Part shown: positions 52,393 to 59,097 of the stretch, piece by piece
How positions within the stretch are numbered: position 1 is the first letter of the stretch
Layout: each line of letters starts with the position of its first letter
NCBI GenBank assembly: GCA_017507125.1
Contig: JAFWBQ010000078.1
Span: 1 to 59,097 of the forward strand
Length of the DNA stretch: 59,097 nt
Direction of reading: 5' to 3'
Source of the DNA: Lentisphaeria bacterium
GTDB lineage: Bacteria > Verrucomicrobiota > Lentisphaeria > Victivallales > Victivallaceae
Translations under genes and position numbers: made by a program
The notes under the pieces: model-generated
The model's database searches: none
Told to the model about the DNA's origin: nothing
The model's input: only the letters and a program-made list of their open reading frames with translations

Positions 52393-52554
52393 CTTTTTGA
52401 TATCCTTTCCGAATTGTTACAGTAAAACAATGTGCATGTGCTATAAACTAATATCGTTTCCGCAATTTTGCAAGAGAGAAAGAGATTTTTTTTCATTTTT
52501 TTCCACATTTTCCTCTTTTTCGGCCACAAATCGCAAGAGTTTCTGTCATTTTTC
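52393..52554. other. AT-rich intergenic region between divergent genes
   Basis: About 160 bp between the start of the secreted protein gene (minus) and the pnp promoter (plus). It is T-rich on the plus strand with a TTTTTTTTC run near 52487. I see no gene and no confident minus-strand promoter. Confidence 0.5.
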
Positions 52555-52583
52555 TTGACAATTTCAATTTCAGGCGTTATATT
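52555..52583 (+). promoter_or_regulatory. Promoter of pnp and its structured leader
   Basis: TTGACA (52555-52560), 17-bp spacer, TATATT (52578-52583). The predicted transcription start (about 52590) is only about eight bases before the first stem of the leader RNA. Confidence 0.88.
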
Positions 52584-52597
52584 ATAAGATATAGACA

Positions 52598-52770
52598 GGC
52601 TGAACCTGCAGAATCAGTTGTGGAATTCAGTCGTTGCCGTAGTCCGGGGAATATTTTCCGGGGGGGGGAAGACTCTGAAATGTCTGAGAGATTTCAGAAA
52701 AACCGGAAAGCTCCGGGAAACGGCAACGGGATTCCGCTTGCGGTCGTCGCATTGATCACCGGGTTCAGCC
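52598..52770 (+). ncRNA. Long rod-like structured RNA in the pnp leader
   Basis: Seven pairing segments are strictly nested: 52598-52606 with 52762-52770 (9 bp, GGCTGAACC), 52613-52616 with 52753-52756, 52622-52626 with 52731-52735, 52633-52640 with 52720-52727 (8 bp, GTTGCCGT), 52643-52647 with 52713-52718, 52655-52661 with 52703-52709 (7 bp), and an apical hairpin 52675-52681 with 52691-52697 (7 bp, nine-base loop). The largest internal loop is near the base, with more bases on the 3' side. No T-run follows, so it would be read through into pnp. Length and rod shape recall 6S RNA, but a pnp autoregulatory leader is equally possible. Confidence 0.6.
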
Positions 52771-52795
52771 CCCAAAAACTTAAGGAAATATAAAA

Positions 52796-54916
52796 ATGGC
52801 TGAACAAAAAATCACTTTTGAGTTTGACGAAAACCGGACGATGGAAATTTCAACCGGTAAAGTTGCCGGTCTCGCCAATGGTTCCTGTCTTGTCCGTCAG
52901 GGAGACACCGTTGTTCTGGCTGCGGCCTGTTCCGGTGCTGCCAAAGAAGGCGCCGACTTCTTCCCCCTGCAGATCGATTACCGCGAAAAATACAGCGCCG
53001 CCGGCAAATTTCCCGGTGGATATATCAAACGGGAAGGCCGTCCCTCAACCAAAGAGATCCTGACCTGCCGGATGATCGATCGTCCTCTGCGTCCTCTCTT
53101 CCCCAAGGGTTTCTTCAATGAAGTCCAGATCCAGTGTCTGCTGCTCAGTGCCGACGGTGTCAATGAACCTGATGTGCTGGCGATGGTGGCAGCCTCTGCC
53201 AGTCTGATGCTTTCCGACTTGCCCTTCCAGGGCCCTGTCGGAGCTGTCCGTGTGGGCAAGATCGACGGTAAGTATGTGGTCAACCCCACCCGTGAGCAGA
53301 TGAAGCACAGTACTCTCGATCTGATCTACTCCGGTACTCCTGATTTGGTCATCATGATCGAAGGCGAAGCTGAATTCGTTTCTGAAACGGAGATGCGCGA
53401 AGCCATGTACGTGGCAAATGAAGCCATCAAAAAACAGTGTCAGGCCCAGGTCGAACTTGCTGCAAAAGCCGGCCGTGCCAAAAAGGAATATCACTATTAT
53501 CTGGTTCCCGAAGCGCTCCAGAGCGCTCTTGAAAAATTTTGTGCTGAGCATGATATCGAATCTGTCTGCACCGTGCCGGGAAAGGAGGATCGGATCAACG
53601 CTCTTGATGCCCTTCTTGCCAGCACCCGCGAAGCTCTGCGCGCCGATTTTGCCGATATGAGCGACGAAGACTTCAAAATTGAGACCGCCAAAGGTTTCGA
53701 TGATTACGTCCGTGACGTGACCCGCCGCCTGATCCTTGAAAAGCAGTACCGTCCGGACGGTCGTACCATCACCGATATCCGGCCCCTTTCTGCCGAAGTT
53801 GCAGTTCTGCCCGTGGTTCACGGCAGTGCCCTTTTCTCACGTGGCGAAACTCAGGCCATGGTCATTACCACCCTCGGCAATGAAAAGGATGCTCAGGAGT
53901 TTGACGATCTTTCAAGTGCCACCGGCGTTGGTTTCAAACGCTTCTATCTCCACTATAACTTCCCCAACTTCAGCGTTGGTGAAGTGGGACGTATCAGCGG
54001 TCCCGGACGTCGCGAAATCGGTCATGGCAACCTTGCTGAGCGCTCCGTTGCAAAAGTCATGCCCAAGGATTTCCCCTATGTTGTCCGCTGCGTCTCTGAA
54101 ATTATGAGTTCCAATGGTTCCACATCCATGGCTTCTGTTTGCGGTGCGACACTTTCTCTTATGGATGCCGGTGTGCCGATCACCGCTCCTGTCGCCGGAA
54201 TTTCCTGCGGACTTGTCACCGGAGACAACGGCGAACGTCTGCTTCTGACTGATATCCTCGGTGCCGAAGATCACTTCGGTGACATGGACTTCAAGGTCTG
54301 CGGAACCCGTGACGGTATCACCGGATTCCAGTTGGATCTGAAGCTTCCCGGTATTCCCATCGACCTTCTTTGCGAAGGTATGGAACGCAACCGCATTGCC
54401 AGAATGAAGATCCTTGATGTTATCGAAAACTGCATCTCCGCCCCCCGCGCGGAAATCAGCCCCCGTGCGCCCAGACTCGAAGTTATCAAAATCAATCCTG
54501 ACAAGATCGGTGCCCTTATCGGTCCCGGAGGAAAGAATATCCGTGCTATCACCGAAGAAACCGGAACTTCCATTGATATTGACGACGACGGCAGCGTGAA
54601 GATCATGGCTTCCAACGCCGAGCAGCTTGCTGCCGCTGTTGAAAGAGTTCTCGGTTCTACCGCTGAAGCTGAAGTTGGTAAGATCTACCGCGGTAAAGTC
54701 GTCACAACTAAAGACTTTGGAGCTTTTGTGGAAATCCTTCCCGGCGTCGAAGGTCTGCTTCACATCTCAGAAATGGCAGATTACCGGGTCAACAAAGTGA
54801 CTGATATCTGTACCGAAGGTCAGTTGGTCACAGTCAAGGTCATCGACATTGATCCTGCCTCAGGTAAGGTAAAACTCAGCCGCAAGGCTGCTTTGAAAGA
54901 GATGGACGCACAGTAA
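52796..54916 (+). CDS. pnp: Polyribonucleotide nucleotidyltransferase
   Basis: A 706-residue 3'-5' phosphorolytic exoribonuclease and polymerase, part of RNA degradation. Two RNase PH-like halves are seen: FPLQIDYREKYSAAGKFPGG in the first and SRGETQAMVITTLG with SSNGSTSMASVCG in the second. A KH domain (IGPGGKNIRAITEETG) and a C-terminal S1 domain (GKVVTTKDFGAFVEILPG) follow. AAGGA precedes the ATG by eight bases. In many bacteria rpsO precedes pnp; here a long structured leader takes that place. A terminator follows. Confidence 0.97.
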   Translation: MAEQKITFEFDENRTMEISTGKVAGLANGSCLVRQGDTVVLAAACSGAAKEGADFFPLQIDYREKYSAAGKFPGGYIKREGRPSTKEILTCRMIDRPLRPLFPKGFFNEVQIQCLLLSADGVNEPDVLAMVAASASLMLSDLPFQGPVGAVRVGKIDGKYVVNPTREQMKHSTLDLIYSGTPDLVIMIEGEAEFVSETEMREAMYVANEAIKKQCQAQVELAAKAGRAKKEYHYYLVPEALQSALEKFCAEHDIESVCTVPGKEDRINALDALLASTREALRADFADMSDEDFKIETAKGFDDYVRDVTRRLILEKQYRPDGRTITDIRPLSAEVAVLPVVHGSALFSRGETQAMVITTLGNEKDAQEFDDLSSATGVGFKRFYLHYNFPNFSVGEVGRISGPGRREIGHGNLAERSVAKVMPKDFPYVVRCVSEIMSSNGSTSMASVCGATLSLMDAGVPITAPVAGISCGLVTGDNGERLLLTDILGAEDHFGDMDFKVCGTRDGITGFQLDLKLPGIPIDLLCEGMERNRIARMKILDVIENCISAPRAEISPRAPRLEVIKINPDKIGALIGPGGKNIRAITEETGTSIDIDDDGSVKIMASNAEQLAAAVERVLGSTAEAEVGKIYRGKVVTTKDFGAFVEILPGVEGLLHISEMADYRVNKVTDICTEGQLVTVKVIDIDPASGKVKLSRKAALKEMDAQ

Positions 54917-54943
54917 CAGGCTCCACTTCAAAGAAATAAAATC

Positions 54944-54982
54944 AAGGCGGCCAACGGAAAAAACTCCGTCGGGTCGCCTTTT
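54944..54982 (+). terminator. Terminator of pnp
   Basis: AAGGCG (54944-54949) with CGCCTT (54975-54980), and ACGGA (54954-54958) with TCCGT (54965-54969), followed by T residues. Confidence 0.82.
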
Positions 54983-55010
54983 CAATTGCAGAATTCAGGA
55001 GAAGTTTTTG

Positions 55011-56768
55011 ATGGGAACAATAGAAAAAGGCCTCAAAGGCAGTGAGATCGTCATACGTTGCCTTGAAGAACTTGGTGTGGAGATCGTATTTGCTTATCCC
55101 GGCGGACAGGCAATCGAACTGCATCAGGCTCTGAGCCACTCCCGCAAGCTGCGTGTCATCCTGCCCCGTCATGAACAGGGTGGCGCTTTTGCCGCCGTAG
55201 GGTTTGCACGTGCCAGCGGGAAAGTCGGAGTCGCCATGGCAACCAGCGGCCCGGGTGCCACCAATCTGGTCAGCGGCATTGCTGACGCTTATATGGATTC
55301 CGTTCCCACAGTGTTTATTACCGGACAGGTTTCCAGCAGATTCATCGGAAAAAACGTCTTTCAGGAAACAGACATCATCGGAGTAACGCGTCCCATTGTC
55401 AAGCACAGCTTTCTTGTTCTTGACATCAGGGAGCTTGCGGATATCATGCACCGGGCTTTTGAGATCGCCGCATCAGGACGGCCGGGGCCGGTGGTGGTGG
55501 ATATCCCCAAAAACATTCAGCAGTCTCTTTACGACTTTGATCCGGCCAGTGTATTTCCTTCTGTTGCGACTCCTCTCAAACCGCAAGATGAAGATATTGA
55601 ACAATTCAGAAAAATGCTCCGGGAGTCAGAGCGTCCCTGTCTCTGTCTCGGCGGCGGAGTCATCTCTTCAGGAGCCGCGGCAAAAGCAGTTGAATTTGCA
55701 GAAAAATTCAATCTCCCTGTCGTGACGACTCTCATGGGGGTCGGTGCCATTCCGGACAATCATCCTCTTTCACTGCAATGGCTCGGCATGCACGGAACTG
55801 TCGGCGCAAACTACGCGGCCAATGAAAGCGATCTTCTCATCTCTCTCGGTGCACGATTCGATGACCGTGTCACCGGCAATGCCGAAAAATTTGCCAAAAA
55901 TTCAAAAATCATTCACGTGGATATAGACGACTCGGAGATCAATAAAAACAAGGTCGCCGATCTCGGAATTCTTGCGGATGTAGGTGAAGTTCTTGATGCC
56001 ATGAATGCACAGCCTGAATTCAGGGAACGCACTTCGTGGTTTGCAAAAATCAGAGAGTGGAAAGAAAAATACCCCTTTACATTCAAAAAGCAGCCGGGCA
56101 GACTTCATGCTCAGCATGTTATAAAGACCATTTCACGGATGACTGACGGAAACGCTGTGATCGTTCCCGGTGTCGGTCAGCACCAGATGTGGAGCGCCCA
56201 ATTCTATGATTTCAGCTTTCCCCGGCAGCTTCTGACCTCAGGCGGACTCGGAGCAATGGGCTTCGGACTGCCCGCTGCCATGGGAGCAAAAGCAGCCATT
56301 CCTGACAAAACAGTCATCAATATTGACGGTGACGGCAGTTTCCAGATGAATATTCAGGAGCTGGGAACCCTTGTTGTCGAAGGACTGGATGTCAAAATGG
56401 TGGTCATCAACAATATGCACCTCGGCATGGTTGCCCAGTGGGAAGATCTCTTTTACAACCACCGCAGAGGCAATACGGTGCTTGGCAAAGCCAGAGGCGG
56501 TACGCCTCTCTGCCAGCAGCAGTGCGGAGAGTGCGACGGGACCCGCTGCAGTGGGGGGCCCTACCCTGATTTTGTAACCATTGCCGCTGGATACGGGATC
56601 CCCGGAAGGCACGTATGGAAAGAGGAGGAACTGGAGGAGGCTGTTGCTGAAATGCTCAGCACGCCGGGCCCTTATCTGCTTGACGTCCATACGCCTTACG
56701 AATGTAAAGTACTGCCCATCATCCCCCCGGGAGGTGACTATACACAAATCATTACGGAGAGTAAATAA
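55011..56768 (+). CDS. ilvB: Acetolactate synthase large subunit with a cysteine-rich insertion
   Basis: A 585-residue ThDP enzyme of branched-chain amino acid synthesis. Marks: VFAYPGGQAIELHQAL, the catalytic Glu region LPRHEQGGAFAAVGFAR, TSGPGATNLVSGIADA, and the ThDP motif NIDGDGSFQMN. Residues 501-513 carry four Cys as CxxxCxxCxxxxC (CQQQCGECDGTRC), between the ThDP region and YPDFVTIAAGYG, where the family normally has a shorter cysteine-free loop. No ilvN regulatory subunit follows. ATG 55011 is chosen with AGGAGA upstream; a TTG start lies three bases before. It overlaps aroA by one base (TAATG). Confidence 0.93.
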   Translation: MGTIEKGLKGSEIVIRCLEELGVEIVFAYPGGQAIELHQALSHSRKLRVILPRHEQGGAFAAVGFARASGKVGVAMATSGPGATNLVSGIADAYMDSVPTVFITGQVSSRFIGKNVFQETDIIGVTRPIVKHSFLVLDIRELADIMHRAFEIAASGRPGPVVVDIPKNIQQSLYDFDPASVFPSVATPLKPQDEDIEQFRKMLRESERPCLCLGGGVISSGAAAKAVEFAEKFNLPVVTTLMGVGAIPDNHPLSLQWLGMHGTVGANYAANESDLLISLGARFDDRVTGNAEKFAKNSKIIHVDIDDSEINKNKVADLGILADVGEVLDAMNAQPEFRERTSWFAKIREWKEKYPFTFKKQPGRLHAQHVIKTISRMTDGNAVIVPGVGQHQMWSAQFYDFSFPRQLLTSGGLGAMGFGLPAAMGAKAAIPDKTVINIDGDGSFQMNIQELGTLVVEGLDVKMVVINNMHLGMVAQWEDLFYNHRRGNTVLGKARGGTPLCQQQCGECDGTRCSGGPYPDFVTIAAGYGIPGRHVWKEEELEEAVAEMLSTPGPYLLDVHTPYECKVLPIIPPGGDYTQIITESK

Positions 56769-58042
56769 TGCGTCTTCATATCAATCCTTCTGTTATCAAC
56801 GGAACCATTGGGGTACCCGGTTCAAAATCCCACACCATACGGGGCGTTATCTGCGGGATCCTTGCTGACGGCAGAAGTGTGCTGAAATATCCCCTTGAAT
56901 CTGATGACACCAAAGCGGCTATCGGTGCTGCCCGGGCCCTGGGGGCGGAAGTTATACAACACCCTGACCATTGGGAAATCTTCGGATGCGGAGGGATTTT
57001 TACGCCTCCCGCAGAAACCATTGATATGCTCAACTCCGGAACTTCTCTCCGCCTTTTCTTTTCCGCCGGTGCCCGCCAGAATTTTCCCATCACATTTGAT
57101 GGCGACGCCTCTTTGCGAAGCCGTAAAATGGCAACTCTGATACAAACCCTTGAGTCACTGGGCTGCCGGTGTACCTCTCTCAACGGCAAGTGTCCGGTTT
57201 CCATCTGCGGTCCAGTAAGGAGCGGTAAAGCTGTTGTAGACGGCGAAAGTTCACAGTTTTTGAGTTCTCTTCTTTTTGCCCTGCCCTTTGCTGATGGAGA
57301 GTTTGAACTTGAACTGCCCTTTCTCAATGAAAAACCCTATGTCGGCATAACTCTTTCCTGGTTGGACTTTCTGGGGATCAAATATGAAGTCTCGCCTGAT
57401 TGGCTGCACTGGCGCATCAAAGGCAATCAGAAAATTGCACCTTTTACAAAAGCGATCCCCGCAGACTTTTCCACAGCAGCCTTTCCTCTTGCAGCGGGCG
57501 TACTTGCCGGCAGAGAACTGCAGATCACCAATTTGGATTTCAATGACTGTCAGGGGGACAAAGTCGTTTTTGAACACTTCAAAACCATGGGTGCCCGGAT
57601 GGAATACAAAGATATTCTGACCATTCGCGGCGGCACAAAACTGCGTCCGGGTATCTTTGATCTCAATGCCACACCTGATGCCCTCCCGATCATGGCTGTT
57701 GCCGCAGCTTTCGCTCATGGAGAGACCCGTCTGATCAATGCCCCTCAGGCGCGTATCAAGGAAACAGACCGCATTGCCGTCATGGCAGGGGAACTGACCA
57801 AGATGGGCGTTGCCGTTGAAGAGTTGCCGGATGGACTGGTCATTCACGGCACCGGCAAAGTGACTGGGGCAAAGGATCTCGACAGTCACGGGGATCACCG
57901 CATCGTCATGTCTCTCGCAGTGGCAGCACTGGCGGCAGATGGAGCAAGTGTCATCCATGATGCTGAATGTGCCGGAGTCACATATCCGGGATTCTTTGAA
58001 ACATTTTCAGCCTTGGGAGCTGACTTTACGCTGACGGAGTAA
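56768..58042 (+). CDS. aroA: 3-Phosphoshikimate 1-carboxyvinyltransferase (EPSP synthase)
   Basis: A 424-residue EPSP synthase joining shikimate 3-phosphate and PEP in the shikimate pathway. GVPGSKSHTIRG (SKS motif), DMLNSGTSLRLFFSAG in place of the common GNAGTAxR motif, RIKETDRIAVMAGEL and DLDSHGDHRIVMSLAVAAL are visible. The altered NSGTSLR motif sits in the PEP/glyphosate site, so inhibitor sensitivity may differ from E. coli AroA (inference). It is coupled to ilvB and followed by a TRIC channel gene after 19 bases. Confidence 0.95.
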   Translation: MRLHINPSVINGTIGVPGSKSHTIRGVICGILADGRSVLKYPLESDDTKAAIGAARALGAEVIQHPDHWEIFGCGGIFTPPAETIDMLNSGTSLRLFFSAGARQNFPITFDGDASLRSRKMATLIQTLESLGCRCTSLNGKCPVSICGPVRSGKAVVDGESSQFLSSLLFALPFADGEFELELPFLNEKPYVGITLSWLDFLGIKYEVSPDWLHWRIKGNQKIAPFTKAIPADFSTAAFPLAAGVLAGRELQITNLDFNDCQGDKVVFEHFKTMGARMEYKDILTIRGGTKLRPGIFDLNATPDALPIMAVAAAFAHGETRLINAPQARIKETDRIAVMAGELTKMGVAVEELPDGLVIHGTGKVTGAKDLDSHGDHRIVMSLAVAALAADGASVIHDAECAGVTYPGFFETFSALGADFTLTE

Positions 58043-58061
58043 GAATTAAGGTTCCGGCCTT

Positions 58062-58715
58062 ATGGAAAAAGAAATCATTTTATCTCTTGACATTTTCGGA
58101 ACAGCGATCTTCGCTGCCACCGGAGCCATTAAAGGCGTCCGCAGACGTCTTGACATCTTCGGCGTCACCGTTCTCGCCTGCTGCGTGGGAGTCGGAGGCG
58201 GAATCACCCGGGATGCCATTCTGGGTGCGGTTCCGGCGGCAGCGCTCCAGAATTGGAGCTACCTCGGCGTTTCCATAGCCGTAGCTCTGATTATATTTTT
58301 CTCTGTAAGATTCTGGATGAAACTGCGGAATATCATTCAAATCTGCGACGCTGTCGGACTCGGAGTCTTTACAGCCATCGGCGCTGCCAAAGGCATGTCA
58401 TTCGAGGTGAGCTTTATCGGTATCCTTCTTTGTGGTGTCATTACTGCCATAGGCGGAGGTATCATCCGGGATATTCTGGTACGCGAAATACCGGTAGTGC
58501 TCCGCAGTGATTTCTATGCGACAGCCTCCTTGCTGGGTGGAACCGTCTACTATTGCCTTGCCGTCAGCAACACCAACTGGTTCCTGAATTTTCTGATCAC
58601 TTCAACTTTTGTCTTTTCCATCAGATTTCTGGCGATGCATTACAAGCTGCAGCTTCCTGAGGCGCACGTTTCTCTGAAGAAATTTTTTCCACCGTCAGAA
58701 CTTCAGAAAAAATAA
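58062..58715 (+). CDS. TRIC-type cation channel family protein (UPF0126)
   Basis: A 217-residue membrane protein with seven hydrophobic helices in two similar halves: IFAATGAIKGVRRRLDIFGV with GVGGGITRDAILG, and AVGLGVFTAIGAAKGM with AIGGGIIRDILVREIPVVL. The GGGxxRD repeats are the hallmark of the bacterial TRIC family, trimeric potassium-permeable channels in studied cases. It is last in the ilvB-aroA operon. Confidence 0.92.
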   Translation: MEKEIILSLDIFGTAIFAATGAIKGVRRRLDIFGVTVLACCVGVGGGITRDAILGAVPAAALQNWSYLGVSIAVALIIFFSVRFWMKLRNIIQICDAVGLGVFTAIGAAKGMSFEVSFIGILLCGVITAIGGGIIRDILVREIPVVLRSDFYATASLLGGTVYYCLAVSNTNWFLNFLITSTFVFSIRFLAMHYKLQLPEAHVSLKKFFPPSELQKK

Positions 58716-58744
58716 ATATTTTTCTACCGGTCCCCCATCGGCAA

Positions 58745-58771
58745 TCCCCGGAAATCTCTCCCGGGACTTTT
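58745..58771 (+). terminator. Probable terminator of the ilvB-aroA operon
   Basis: TCCC plus GG (58745-58751) pair with CC plus GGGA (58761-58766) with one bulge, followed by CTTTTT. Confidence 0.55.
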
Positions 58772-58966
58772 TGAAACAATTATAAATCCCGGAGATGCAG
58801 ACCGGAACCACACAGATGCTGCCGGCTCCGCCTTTCCCCTGTTGAACCAATACCGGAGCATAAGCAACGGAACTCCTGAAGTCAATATGATTGCCCCTCG
58901 CCCCGGAAGAAAAAAATTTTTTCGCCTATCCAGTCAAATCATTCACAATTTCATCATCACAATCGA
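58772..58966. other. Intergenic region before the group II intron
   Basis: About 195 bp without a recognised gene. It would be the 3' exon side of the intron on the minus strand. Confidence 0.5.
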
Positions 58967-59097
58967 GTAGGAGGGACTTTTGAGGGACAACCTCGCCAGT
59001 CCCGTCCTCTCACACCACCGTACGTGCCGTTCGGCATACGGCGGTTCAGTAACTTGTGTACAAATCTGCACCGTCTTTCCTGTCAGTTGCCCGCAAA
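58967..59097 (-). mobile_element. Group II intron, 3' end with domains V and VI (partial, continues beyond window)
   Basis: On the minus strand 59046-59015 reads as a domain V hairpin: an 8-9 bp lower stem (CCGCCGTA with TACGGTGG), a two-base bulge, and an upper stem TGCC-GGCA capped by GAAC. The catalytic triad position appears to be CGC. Domain VI follows (GGGAC at 59003-58999 with GTCCC at 58988-58984), and the intron probably ends near 58967 (CTCCTAC then TCGATT). Domains I-IV and the reverse transcriptase/maturase gene, if present, lie beyond the right edge. Confidence 0.8.

Noticed and set aside
52598..52770. RNase P RNA, tmRNA or SRP RNA upstream of pnp
   Set aside because: The conserved sequence blocks of those RNAs that I would expect are not present.
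1..59097. tRNA and rRNA genes
   Set aside because: The larger intergenic gaps were read by eye on both strands and showed no cloverleaf with the TTCRA loop; a tRNAscan-SE run would settle this.

Overview
This window looks like a chromosomal stretch from a member of the Lentisphaerota (Victivallales-like) or a close PVC-superphylum relative. The best marker is a 51-residue 'small basic protein' (8129-8284) of a type I know only from the Chlamydiae/Verrucomicrobia/Lentisphaerae/Planctomycetes group. An McsA/McsB protein-arginine-kinase pair, several SGNH hydrolases, and a giant AIDA-type repeat protein with an N-terminal zinc-protease motif fit the same picture. Assignment is by gene content only; there is no rRNA or tRNA in the window.

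Layout. 1-2952 (minus) is the 5' part of a giant gene with no stop codon in the window: 984 codons encoding a metzincin-like motif followed by about 22 AIDA-type repeats. Upstream of it lie two copies, in opposite orientation, of a modular 10-bp-repeat element (3077-3293). 3343-6138 (minus) is a four-gene operon ending in rsmA. 6292-10229 holds aat, a DUF3592 membrane protein, the PVC small basic protein, a PHP phosphoesterase and a TauE-like exporter. 10303-17311 is a six-gene complex I/hydrogenase-4-like operon whose 'large subunit' lacks all NiFe-binding cysteines (an Ehr-type complex), followed by ribulokinase. 18844-24983 holds copA and mcsA-mcsB-DUF2079. 24904-27916 (minus) is an aminotransferase-transporter-pseudouridine synthase operon. 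28167-29211 holds a small His/Pro-rich secreted protein and a long non-coding stretch, and a PfkB sugar kinase follows. 30404-36644 holds an SGNH hydrolase, ilvD, and a marR-MBL-SGNH operon. 36650-42906 (minus) is etfB-etfA-acyl-CoA dehydrogenase-rpoZ-purE-marC-MFS. 42979-52392 (minus) is a tightly packed ten-gene run (secreted protein, YkgJ, gmk, coaC, hpt, glycosyltransferase-like membrane protein, phosphoesterase, sugar isomerase, purD, GH36). 52555-58715 (plus) holds pnp behind a long structured leader RNA, then ilvB-aroA-TRIC channel. The right edge carries the 3' end (domains V and VI) of a group II intron on the minus strand.

How it works together. The genes suggest an anaerobic heterotroph that uses plant or host sugars (GH36 alpha-galactosidase-like enzyme, ribulokinase, KDG kinase-like PfkB protein, sugar isomerase). 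It would conserve energy through a membrane ion-pumping complex and electron-transfer flavoproteins, and make branched-chain and aromatic amino acids (ilvD, ilvB, aroA) and purines (purE, purD, hpt, gmk). Promoters are unusually uniform: about ten sites read TTGnnn-17-TATATT. Among the less expected observations are the pnp leader, which folds on paper into one long nested rod starting at the transcription start, the inverted 10-bp-phased elements upstream of the giant repeat gene, and a cysteine-rich insertion in IlvB.
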